From the NCBI RefSeq assembly GCF_001644575.1, contig NZ_CP015597.1:62001-126000 (forward strand): DNA of 64,000 nt, given 5' to 3'. Below, piece after piece: positions 56,710-64,000 of this stretch. Both the position numbers and the translations under genes were made by a program. Below the pieces are notes generated by a model that was not told where the DNA came from, made no database searches, and saw only the letters and a program-made list of their open reading frames with translations. Each line of letters opens with the position of its first letter. The stretch's first letter is position 1. Origin of the DNA: Mycobacterium adipatum. Its GTDB lineage: Bacteria > Actinomycetota > Actinomycetes > Mycobacteriales > Mycobacteriaceae.

Positions 56710-56782
56710 CACCGTCTCTTCGATCGCTCACCGAGGAGCGGGACGCAACACAGGCAGCGACCTGAACGGGCAGGAGGCACCG

Positions 56783-56985
56783 ATGACTGAGATAGGCGAT
56801 CCTGATGCACCGGATCCATCGACGCGTGCGCCGTTCCCACCGGGCCCGACGCATCCAATCGGTGTCGGTCAGCGGTCCCGACGACTGGTTCACCGCACCC
56901 GTCTGGCACGACAACAACGTGGCCGTTGATCCCGGCGGTGCCGCCGCAGGCCCAACGCCGGCCCAGCCATTCCCCCGAACCTGAT
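56783..56985 (+). pseudogene. Collapsed copy of the EspC-like gene
   Basis: ATG 56783 has an AGGAGG ribosome site and starts a frame of 48 aa (to 56929). From about 56845 the DNA closely matches the last 140 bases of the next gene (57690-57830), but read in a different frame and with the middle missing. So a tandem copy of the EspC-like gene lost most of its body by deletion. Confidence 0.6.
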
Positions 56986-56996
56986 CTAGGAGAGTC

Positions 56997-57836
56997 ATGA
57001 CTCAACCGAACGAGCCGACACCCACCCCCGCACCGAACATCATCTACCCCTCCGGACCGCCCGGAGGCTTCGACGACGGCTCACCGCTGTACCCGGAGGG
57101 CGCTCCCGGCCCCGACGGCACCTGGCAGGTCCCCCAGTACCCGCCTCACATCCCCGAATCGCAGTTCGACACCTCACAAGGAATGCCGCGCTCCACCCTC
57201 GACGGAATCCACGGCACCGGTGACGACGAACCCATCCGGTGGTCACCAAGTCACCCCGGCGAGCTGCCGCCCTACTGGATGCACGACTACGTGCAGGACC
57301 AGACCGACCCCGGCCTGTGGTGGCCCGACAAACGTCCCCTTGCCCCCGGCTCCGTCCAACCGGCCGGCCTGCACAGCGGTGACGACAAGGGCGGCAACCA
57401 CGGTTCCGGTGAGGGCAAGCTCGATGTCAATCCGGCTGATCTGACCAACGTCAGTGAGCAGTACGCCGAGTTGCAGGCTGCGGCCGCGGCGATCGGTCCG
57501 CAGGCCGTCGACGAGGTGAATCGGATCATCGCCAGCCACGGTGCGATGGGCTATCCGGTGGCGGTCGGCGTGGTGGCCGGATTGGGGCGCCGACAGGCGG
57601 CGCTGGAGAAGAAGGCCGCCGACTTCGGGGTGTACTCGACGCGGTTCACCGAGCACGCCGCGGCGTATCAGACCGGTGACTCCGAGGGCGCCCGACGCAT
57701 CCAATCGGTGTCGGTCAGCGATCCCGACGACTGGTTCACCGCACCCGGCTGGCACGACGACAACGTGGCCGTTGATCCAGGCGGTGCCGCCGCAGGCCCC
57801 AACGCCGGCCCCGCGATTCCGCCGGGGTTGCTGTAG
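56997..57836 (+). CDS. EspC-like ESX substrate protein
   Basis: A 279-aa protein. Residues about 1-135 are Pro-rich, Trp-containing and disordered. About 138-240 resembles the EspC (type VII secretion target) family: 'LDVNPADLTNVSEQYAEL', a helix with 'AAAAIGPQAVDEVNRIIASHG', the turn 'GAMGYPVA', and 'RFTEHAAAYQTGDSEGARRI' with a helix-end YxxxD/E-like stretch. The tail is disordered. It lies just upstream of the EspB-like gene and eccA, as Esp genes do. A truncated copy precedes it. Confidence 0.6.
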   Translation: MTQPNEPTPTPAPNIIYPSGPPGGFDDGSPLYPEGAPGPDGTWQVPQYPPHIPESQFDTSQGMPRSTLDGIHGTGDDEPIRWSPSHPGELPPYWMHDYVQDQTDPGLWWPDKRPLAPGSVQPAGLHSGDDKGGNHGSGEGKLDVNPADLTNVSEQYAELQAAAAAIGPQAVDEVNRIIASHGAMGYPVAVGVVAGLGRRQAALEKKAADFGVYSTRFTEHAAAYQTGDSEGARRIQSVSVSDPDDWFTAPGWHDDNVAVDPGGAAAGPNAGPAIPPGLL

Positions 57837-57908
57837 ACCTAGACCGTTGACGGTGCCGGCGAGAAATTGGTGAGTCGCGGGTGCGTCGACTCGGGAGAAA
57901 ATACAGTC

Positions 57909-59510
57909 ATGGCCGCTTTGAATGTCGACACCGACGGGTTCCGCCGCACCGGCGAACTCGTCGAACTCGCCGGGGTGCTGCTGGGCTCAGATTTCGACGA
58001 CCCGACACCGACGCCGGCCTGTGCGTCGGATCCGGCGTCGGAGACCATCATGCGCAATCTCAACGCCCGCCATCAGTGGTTGCTCGGGCACGTCCGCGCC
58101 GGATCCGACCAGGCCACCAACGCGGCCGCCGGCATGAACGACACCGCCGCCAGCTATGAGATCGGCGACAGCCAGGGCGCAGCCTCCTTCGGTCAGTTCG
58201 GTGGAAGCTCATCAGTCGGCGCGCCAGCTGCGACGATGAGCAGCTTCACTCGCCCCGCAGCAGCCCCGTCCGCCATGCCCACCTTCGACCCGATCCCCGA
58301 TGTCAGTGGCACTGAGGGCGAGTCGCTGGCCCAGCAGCTGGAAGCCGGTGCCGGCCCCGGCCCGGCCGTATCCGCTGCGACTCGGCTGAACACCCTGGCC
58401 TCCCGTGCCGCTGCCGCCAACGCCAGCCTGGTCAATGCCCAGGCAGAACTGCTGGCCACTGGTGAGTCTGCGGCGACACCGGGGATGGCCGCCAAACTGA
58501 CTCGAGGAATCGCCTTCACCGAAGCCGTGGCCGAGCACGCCACGGCGCTCGCGGCCGGATACGAGTCGGCAGGCAACCTGCATACGCTGACCTATGGTCA
58601 GGTCGGCCCGTCGGCAAGTTGGGCGAGCCTGAAAACTCAACTGGCAGAGGCACAGGGACTCAGGGCGGCGTTCGGTGAGTCGTACCAGCCCCTCGTGGAT
58701 GCCTACCAACAAACCCTCGACGACAAGGAAGCCCTCAAAGGGGTGGCCGCGACTGGTTTGCAGGCCGGCGGTGAGGTCGTGAGCACCCCACTCGGTGATA
58801 TCCCCGACCCGGGCATGGACCCCAACAGTCAGGAACCAGGCGAGTCGGACAAGAAAAAGGGCGAGGGCGAAAGGACGGGCGAGGCCGAGGACCCGGCATC
58901 GGGCGGCATGCAGGACATGTTGCAGCCGCTGATGGGTGCACTCGGCCCGCTGACGCAGTCGCTCGGCAAGGCCAATCCCCTGCAGTCGGTCGGTCAAATG
59001 GCCCAACAGCTCGGCGAGCAGGTGAGCAAGCTTGGCGGGGATGCTGCGAAGACGGCCGCCGGCAGCAGCCCTCTCAAGCCCGCCGCCATGGCCAAGCCTC
59101 TTGCCGGTGCCGGGAAAGGCAGCGGTGGTGGCGGTGGTGGGGGCAGTCCCATCAAACCGTCAAGCAACCTGCCCGGCGCCACCCATCCCGCGTCGTTGAC
59201 CGGTTCGCCTAGCGCCACACCGTCGAGCGCCGCTGCACCCGTGAAGCCCGCGGTGGCGGCCGCGGCGGGCAGCGGTGCAATGGGCGGCGGCATGATGCCG
59301 ATGGGAGGTCGGCCCGGCGGTGACAACAAGACCTCCAAGATCAACAGCTACGAGGACCCGCTGGCCGAGGTGGAGGGCAGCGGCCGCCCCGGCGTCGTCG
59401 GCGAGATACCCAAGGCTGCTGCGCCCGTGGTGAATCCTGACGCGCAGAACGCCGTCAAAGAACGCTTGGCGCGCCGGAAGAAAGACGTTGCCGGCGACGG
59501 CGATGGATAG
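57909..59510 (+). CDS. EspB-like ESX-associated protein
   Basis: A 533-aa protein with a helical N-terminal third of EspC/PE-PPE type ('MAALNVDTDGFRRTGELVEL', 'LNARHQWLLGHVRAGSDQATNAAAGM', 'AASYEIGDSQGAASF'), a second helical stretch, then a long Gly/Ala/Pro/Met-rich disordered region ('GSGAMGGGMMPMGGRPGG'). EspB-type substrates of other ESX systems share this plan. ATG 57909 is chosen over 57867, with GGGAGA upstream. Probably secreted by the ESX system whose core genes follow. Confidence 0.6.
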   Translation: MAALNVDTDGFRRTGELVELAGVLLGSDFDDPTPTPACASDPASETIMRNLNARHQWLLGHVRAGSDQATNAAAGMNDTAASYEIGDSQGAASFGQFGGSSSVGAPAATMSSFTRPAAAPSAMPTFDPIPDVSGTEGESLAQQLEAGAGPGPAVSAATRLNTLASRAAAANASLVNAQAELLATGESAATPGMAAKLTRGIAFTEAVAEHATALAAGYESAGNLHTLTYGQVGPSASWASLKTQLAEAQGLRAAFGESYQPLVDAYQQTLDDKEALKGVAATGLQAGGEVVSTPLGDIPDPGMDPNSQEPGESDKKKGEGERTGEAEDPASGGMQDMLQPLMGALGPLTQSLGKANPLQSVGQMAQQLGEQVSKLGGDAAKTAAGSSPLKPAAMAKPLAGAGKGSGGGGGGGSPIKPSSNLPGATHPASLTGSPSATPSSAAAPVKPAVAAAAGSGAMGGGMMPMGGRPGGDNKTSKINSYEDPLAEVEGSGRPGVVGEIPKAAAPVVNPDAQNAVKERLARRKKDVAGDGDG

Positions 59511-59559
59511 CTGCGCAGACGTTGACCGCCGTGTCCCACTTTTGTGCCACGCTGATGGC

Positions 59560-59652
59560 ATGACTGATCAGTCGACCGTCACGGCACACCTCACCGGGTC
59601 CGGTCGCCGACCGTCGCGCCGCCTGGTCACACCTCAGCCCGATAAGCGTTAG
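59560..59652 (+). CDS. Possible small ORF (30 aa)
   Basis: MTDQSTVTAHLTGSGRRPSR... fills much of the 151-base gap before the YbaB-like gene. It has no clear ribosome site. It is basic at the end. Low support; may not be translated. Confidence 0.2.
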   Translation: MTDQSTVTAHLTGSGRRPSRRLVTPQPDKR

Positions 59653-59661
59653 GCACCTCTG

Positions 59662-59970
59662 ATGGACATCCCCCTGCACCCCGCGGTATCCACTGAGATC
59701 GCCCGTGGCCGGGAGTTTCTCGACCGGATACGCAACGCCCGCCGCAACGTCGAAGGACTGCAAGTGACAGTCCCCTGCCCCGACGGCGACAACGAAATTG
59801 TCTTCGGCGGTGACGGCATGGTCGTATCGGCCACCTTCACCGAGGACGTGTTCAGCCGTTATCCCGGTGACAAGCTCAGCGAACTGCTGCTGGCGATGTC
59901 CGAGGAAGGATTCATCCAGGTGTCGACGAAGGTCACCGCGGAGGTTGCCAGCGTGCTGGAGCAGCAGTGA
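59662..59970 (+). CDS. YbaB/EbfC-like protein (EspL-type)
   Basis: A 102-aa protein with the YbaB pattern: N-terminal helix 'ISTEIARGREFLDRIRNARRN'-like, strands 'LQVTVPCPDGDNEIVFGGDGMVVSATFTEDVFSRY' in outline, and a C-terminal helix 'TKVTAEVASVLEQQ'. In ESX-1 the EspL protein next to EspK is of this type. It overlaps eccA by four bases. Possibly a chaperone or nucleoid-associated factor. Confidence 0.6.
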   Translation: MDIPLHPAVSTEIARGREFLDRIRNARRNVEGLQVTVPCPDGDNEIVFGGDGMVVSATFTEDVFSRYPGDKLSELLLAMSEEGFIQVSTKVTAEVASVLEQQ

Positions 59971-61805
59971 TCGACCACGACGCGCTGGACCTGTTCACCA
60001 GCAGCTGCGCCGCCCTGGGGGCTGAGGTGTTCGGCCGCCGGCAGGTCGCCGACCTACGTCAGGCCCGCATCGGGTTCGAGCGACTGACCGCGCAGTACCC
60101 CGACCTGTGCGACGGATGGCTAGGCCTGGCCGCCAGCGGCGCCACCGACCGCGTGGTGCTGGAGAGTGCCTACCGCGCCCTCGACACCGCCGGCGAGCTG
60201 ATCTCAGCTGCCGACGTCGCCGCCGACGCCGTGGACTTCCCGTTCGACACCGGCCTGTACGTGCAGCTGCACGCCCGCGGCGCCGACGGGGTGGTCATGG
60301 CCTGCGCTGCGGCACGGGCACGCGACGGCGACTACAGCGCCGCCCGAGACCTGCTCGACGACCGACTGCTGCACGCACATCCGCAGCACGCCGGCTGGGT
60401 CCTGGCCGTCATCTTCTTCCGCGCCAAGCGCTGGCACGACGTGCGTCGGGTGTTGGCGCCGCTCACACCGCAGGCCCGCAACGACCCCTATCTCTTCCAG
60501 GCGATGTCGGTCGCGCAGGGCCTGGCTACCGCCTACCTCGGTCTGTGGGAGCCGGCATTCGACCAATTGAGCGACCACGGGCAGGGCCCCATTCCCGCGG
60601 CCAGCTCCGAAGCCTTGCTGGCCGCCGCGCTGTCGGCGCGCGCGTTGGGCCGTGCCGACACCGCCACGGCACTGTTGAACGAGGCCTACGGCATCGCCGG
60701 CATCCAGGACAATGTGCGCGCGACGATCGGCACCGCGCTCAGCGACCCCGGTTACGGCATCCAACCGACCACCGCAGCCCGCATCGACGCCCGCACCGAC
60801 TACTGGGACCCTGACACCGAGCCTGGCGAGCGTGACTTCGCCCGTCAGCTCGGCGCGTCCCGCCGGGAAGAACTTCGCGCCGAAGCCGACGCAGAACTCG
60901 CCGAGTTCGTCGGCATGGCCGAAGTCAAAGAGCAGATCGCGCGACTGGAATCCAGTGTTCGCGCCACCAAACAACGTGAGGCTCTGGGACTTCCGGTCCG
61001 CAACAAGTCGTTGCACCTGGTTCTCAAAGGACCGCCGGGAACCGGCAAAACCACCATCGCGCGCGTGATCGCCAAGCTGCTGTGCGCCGCCGACGTCCTG
61101 CCGTCAGACACGTTCGTCGAAACCGGGCGCGCCGACCTGGTCGACAAGATCATCGGCGGCTCCGAGGCGAAGGTTCGACAGATCATCGACCGCATCATCG
61201 ACAGCGGCGGCGGTGTCCTGTTCATCGACGAGGCATACGCGTTGACCGACTCCGGTTCCGAGAACGACTTCGGCCCGCTGGTGATCGCCGAACTGATCCG
61301 CGCCATGACCAATCACGCCGACAAGCTGATGGTGATCGCCGCCGGATACGCCGACAAGATGCAGGAGTTCCTGGACTCCAATGAAGGCCTGCGCGGGCGC
61401 TTCACTCGTGCGATTACCCTGCCCTCCTACTCCGTGGACGAACTCGTCGAGATCACCACCCGCAAGGCAGTCAAGGGCGGCAGCATCGTCGAAGACGTCG
61501 AACCGCTTCGCCAGGCCTACGCCGACCTCAGTGCCGCCACCGCACTGGACACCACTGGTCGCCGCCGCCCGGCGCTCGACGTGCTCGGCAACGCCCGCCT
61601 CGCTGACAACCTGATCGGCTTCGCCGAAGAGGAACGCGATCACCGACTCGACGTCACCGGCAAGCTCGGCCCCGACACCACCGCCGAGGAACTGCAGACC
61701 ATCACCGGAGATGACCTGCGCGCCGCGGTCTCCCGCGAAATCGGTCGCGCCGAAAAAGAACAGAACATCGAACTGAGCCGAGGCGCGACCGGAGGTGCGC
61801 AGTGA
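59967..61805 (+). CDS. eccA: ESX AAA+ ATPase EccA
   Basis: A 612-aa protein. Residues about 1-280 form the TPR-like helical domain of EccA. The AAA+ domain has Walker A 'LKGPPGTGKTTIAR' (355-362) and Walker B 'VLFIDEAYAL' (417-426), with 'EGLRGRFTRAITLPSYS' giving the sensor/arginine-finger region. Length and motif order match EccA proteins. EccA binds ESX substrates in the cytosol. Overlaps eccB by four bases. Confidence 0.95.
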   Translation: MIDHDALDLFTSSCAALGAEVFGRRQVADLRQARIGFERLTAQYPDLCDGWLGLAASGATDRVVLESAYRALDTAGELISAADVAADAVDFPFDTGLYVQLHARGADGVVMACAAARARDGDYSAARDLLDDRLLHAHPQHAGWVLAVIFFRAKRWHDVRRVLAPLTPQARNDPYLFQAMSVAQGLATAYLGLWEPAFDQLSDHGQGPIPAASSEALLAAALSARALGRADTATALLNEAYGIAGIQDNVRATIGTALSDPGYGIQPTTAARIDARTDYWDPDTEPGERDFARQLGASRREELRAEADAELAEFVGMAEVKEQIARLESSVRATKQREALGLPVRNKSLHLVLKGPPGTGKTTIARVIAKLLCAADVLPSDTFVETGRADLVDKIIGGSEAKVRQIIDRIIDSGGGVLFIDEAYALTDSGSENDFGPLVIAELIRAMTNHADKLMVIAAGYADKMQEFLDSNEGLRGRFTRAITLPSYSVDELVEITTRKAVKGGSIVEDVEPLRQAYADLSAATALDTTGRRRPALDVLGNARLADNLIGFAEEERDHRLDVTGKLGPDTTAEELQTITGDDLRAAVSREIGRAEKEQNIELSRGATGGAQ

Positions 61806-63322
61806 CGACACCGCTTCAGCCGCGGCGTGGCTTCAAATCCAAGAGCGCAGAGCCCGGCCCGACATCGCAGCGCACCCGCCCGTGGGGATTCGTCACCAAA
61901 CACCAGATCTCCGGATGGCGCTTCCTGATTCGACGGATCAGCAATGGTGTCGCGTTGCGCGACACCCGCATGCTCACCGACCCGCTGCGCCGTCAGGGCC
62001 GCGCCCTGAGCGTCGGTCTGATGCTGGGAGTGATCCTGCTGGCCGGCGCGTTCATCCTGTCGATCCTGCGGCCGGCCGGGACCAGCGGCGGACAGGCCAT
62101 CCTCGCGGAGCGCTCCACCAATGCGCTGTACGTTCGCATCGACGACGAACTGCACCCGGTGCTCAATCTCGCCAGCGCACGGCTGATCGTCGGCAAGCCC
62201 GAAAATCCCACCGTGGTCAAGCCCAGCGAGATCGACAAGTTTCCCCTCGGCAACACCCTCGGCATTCCCAACGCGCCGTCTCGGATGGAACAGAACCCCA
62301 CCCGCGACGCCCGGTGGATGGTCTGCGATGCCGTGGGTGGCCCCGACGCCGGAACCACGATCATCTCCGGCGATCCGGTGCCCGGCCCGGGACACGCCAC
62401 ACCGATGCAGGACAACGCAGCGGTCCTGGCCACTGACAACGGCGACCAGAGCACCTGGCTGATCTGGGGTAACAAGCGCAGTGAGATCGACTTGAACAAC
62501 GCCGCGGTCACCGCAGCCGTCGGCATCAACGTCGACACCCCCAATCCGCGCACCATCGACCGCTCGCTGCTAAACCTCATCCCCGAATCCCCGCCGCTTG
62601 CAGTGCCGTTCATCGCCAACGCCGGCGATCCGCCGCGTTTCCCGTGGCCAGTGGCCGGGCAACAGGCTCCGTTGATCGGGTCGGTCGTCGTCGACCGGGA
62701 CGAGAACAACCAGCTGCGCTATTACGTCGTCACCGCCGAAGGGATTCAGCCGATCTCCCCAGTGATCGCTGCGATCCTGCGCGCCAACGACGCCTACGGC
62801 CTCGTCGAACCGCCGGCGCTGACCCCCGACCAGATCGCAAAGGCGCCCAAAGCCGAGCCGGTCCCGGTCGAGGACTATCCGACCGATGCGCTTCAGATCA
62901 TCGACCCCACAACCGATCCCGTGTCGTGCGGGCAGTGGGTGAAGCTCGACGGCGCACCGACGTCAAGTCTGACCCTGCTGGTTGGCCAATCCCTTCCCGT
63001 TGCCGAGGACACCAAGCCGGTGACTCTCACCGGCGCCGGCCCCACCTCCGCGCAGCGCGCCATCCTGCCCAAGGGCCGCGGCTTCTACGTCCAGGTCACC
63101 GGTCAGCAGCCGGAATCGGCGACCAAGGAGTCGACGTTCTGGGTGTCCGACCTCGGGGTGCGCTACGGGCTGGAGGCCCCGAGTACCCCCGGCGGCGCCG
63201 GTGGGGGTCCAGCCGAGTCGCTCGGCATGACCGCCGAACCTCTCCCCATCCCCTGGTCATTGCTGAGCCTGTTCGCCCCAGGGCCCACCTTGTCCAAAGA
63301 CGATGCGCTGGTTGCGCACTAA
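61802..63322 (+). CDS. eccB: ESX membrane protein EccB
   Basis: A 506-aa protein from GTG 61802: cytoplasmic start with 'SGWRFLIRRISNGVALRDTRML' (conserved in EccB), one membrane segment (about residues 73-93), and a long periplasmic repeat domain with 'NALYVRIDDELHPVLNLASARLIVG', 'MVCDAVGG' and cysteine pairs. Typical EccB length and order. It stabilises the ESX complex in the periplasm. Next is eccC, 14 bases on. Confidence 0.95.
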   Translation: MTTPLQPRRGFKSKSAEPGPTSQRTRPWGFVTKHQISGWRFLIRRISNGVALRDTRMLTDPLRRQGRALSVGLMLGVILLAGAFILSILRPAGTSGGQAILAERSTNALYVRIDDELHPVLNLASARLIVGKPENPTVVKPSEIDKFPLGNTLGIPNAPSRMEQNPTRDARWMVCDAVGGPDAGTTIISGDPVPGPGHATPMQDNAAVLATDNGDQSTWLIWGNKRSEIDLNNAAVTAAVGINVDTPNPRTIDRSLLNLIPESPPLAVPFIANAGDPPRFPWPVAGQQAPLIGSVVVDRDENNQLRYYVVTAEGIQPISPVIAAILRANDAYGLVEPPALTPDQIAKAPKAEPVPVEDYPTDALQIIDPTTDPVSCGQWVKLDGAPTSSLTLLVGQSLPVAEDTKPVTLTGAGPTSAQRAILPKGRGFYVQVTGQQPESATKESTFWVSDLGVRYGLEAPSTPGGAGGGPAESLGMTAEPLPIPWSLLSLFAPGPTLSKDDALVAH

Positions 63323-63336
63323 ACGGAAAGCCGGAA

Positions 63337-64000
63337 ATGCGAGCGAGATTCCCTCAGCGGCGGCGCGTCAGCGGCCCTAAGCCCGCACCGAAGGACAACT
63401 TCCTCTTCGAGCCGCCACCGGAGCTGCCTCGCACCATTGAGGTCAGCGCGTGGAAGAAGGCGTTGCCGTGGGTGTTCGGCGTCGTCATCGTCGGCATGGT
63501 CGCAATGATGTTCATCATGGGGTTCCGCCAGATGAACCCCATGTACCTGTTCTTCATGGCGATGATGGGCATCGCGCTGTTCTCCTCGATGCAGGGCCAG
63601 AGCGGCAACTCGGAGATGAGCAAAGCCGAGGTCAACTCCGAGCGCGCCGAGTACCTGCGCTACCTGTCGGGTATGGCCGAGCAGATCCGGGAGGCGGCCG
63701 ACGCGCAGAAGGCCGGCGCCGAGTGGTCGCACCCGGATCCAGACGTGCTCGAAGCGGTGCTCGACGGGCCGCGGATGTGGGAACGCGGCGCGAGCGACCC
63801 TGACTACCTCCACATCCGGGTCGGCCGCGATGAGGTGAAGTTGGCCGCGAAGGTCAAGGTCAAGCCGGTCGAGTCCGAGCTGGATCTCGAACCGGTGACC
63901 AAGACCGCTCTGCAGCACCTGCGGGCGGTGCAGCAGTCGATTCCACACTGCCCCAAGGCGATCAACTTCGCAGGACTAGGCATGATCGGTATCTACGGCG
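63337..64000 (+). CDS. eccC: ESX ATPase EccC, 5' part (cut by window end)
   Basis: From ATG 63337 the frame stays open to the last base and encodes the first 221 residues of EccC: basic start, 'FEPPPELPR', two membrane segments (about residues 40-60 and 63-84, 'MMFIMGFRQMNPMYLFFMAM'), and the start of the cytoplasmic domain. The FtsK-like ATPase domains lie beyond the window. EccC recognises substrates and drives export. Confidence 0.9.
   Translation, partial: MRARFPQRRRVSGPKPAPKDNFLFEPPPELPRTIEVSAWKKALPWVFGVVIVGMVAMMFIMGFRQMNPMYLFFMAMMGIALFSSMQGQSGNSEMSKAEVNSERAEYLRYLSGMAEQIREAADAQKAGAEWSHPDPDVLEAVLDGPRMWERGASDPDYLHIRVGRDEVKLAAKVKVKPVESELDLEPVTKTALQHLRAVQQSIPHCPKAINFAGLGMIGIYG

Noticed and set aside
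1..64000. tRNA, rRNA, riboswitch and strong intrinsic terminators
   Set aside because: None recognised; hairpins seen are not followed by T runs.

Overview
The window is high-GC actinobacterial DNA and reads as part of a large conjugative mycobacterial plasmid. The main evidence is a type IV secretion (T4SS) operon at 40.2-52.8 kb followed directly by an ESX (type VII secretion) locus with eccA, eccB and the start of eccC at 59.7-64 kb. This pairing of conjugation T4SS and plasmid ESX is known from mycobacterial conjugative plasmids of the pRAW type. A candidate replication gene preceded by iteron-like repeats lies at 12.2-13.5 kb. Several toxin-antitoxin modules and many leaderless promoters of mycobacterial type (TANNNT six or seven bases before the start codon) fit the same picture. 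No relaxase, parA/parB, tRNA, rRNA or CRISPR array was seen.

Layout. 0-5.4 kb: base-excision-repair-like genes (an OGG-fold glycosylase and a uracil-DNA glycosylase broken by one extra A) and hypotheticals, two of which share a C-terminal GHWRxQ motif. 5.4-10.7 kb: small accessory genes, a degraded promoter-plus-N-terminus duplication, an NBR1-Ig-like protein, and a GIY-YIG / PD-(D/E)XK-like gene pair. 10.6-12.2 kb: MazF-type toxin-antitoxin operon with two extra coupled genes. 12.2-13.5 kb: repeats and replication gene. 14.2-15.4 kb: an IS481-family element. 15.3-19.3 kb: chromosome-like cargo (DUF222 fragment, ferredoxin, cytochrome P450, IlvD/Edd fragment). 19.3-24.6 kb: a minus-strand cluster of ESX-associated-looking proteins. 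24.7-36.2 kb: defence and stability region with yefM-yoeB, an anti-phage dCTP-deaminase-like gene, a DUF3800-like gene paired with a 580-aa repeat protein, a Ser/Thr kinase, an ATP-dependent DNA ligase and a vapBC operon. 37.2-39.7 kb: a secreted cutinase-like protein and a sigma-like regulator. 39.7-40.2 kb: a repeat-rich intergenic region. 40.2-52.8 kb: T4SS. 52.8-59.7 kb: junction genes and ESX-associated substrates. 59.7-64 kb: ESX core, cut by the window end.

How the genes may work together. The T4SS supplies a VirB4-like ATPase, a TcpA/FtsK-like coupling ATPase, TcpC- and TcpE-like inner-membrane parts, a polytopic VirB6-like protein and three modular cell-wall hydrolases. ESX components presumably help the apparatus or its effectors through the mycobacterial envelope. 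The accessory genes look like plasmid maintenance, phage defence and DNA repair. Function statements rest on motif recognition in the translated sequence. No database search was run.
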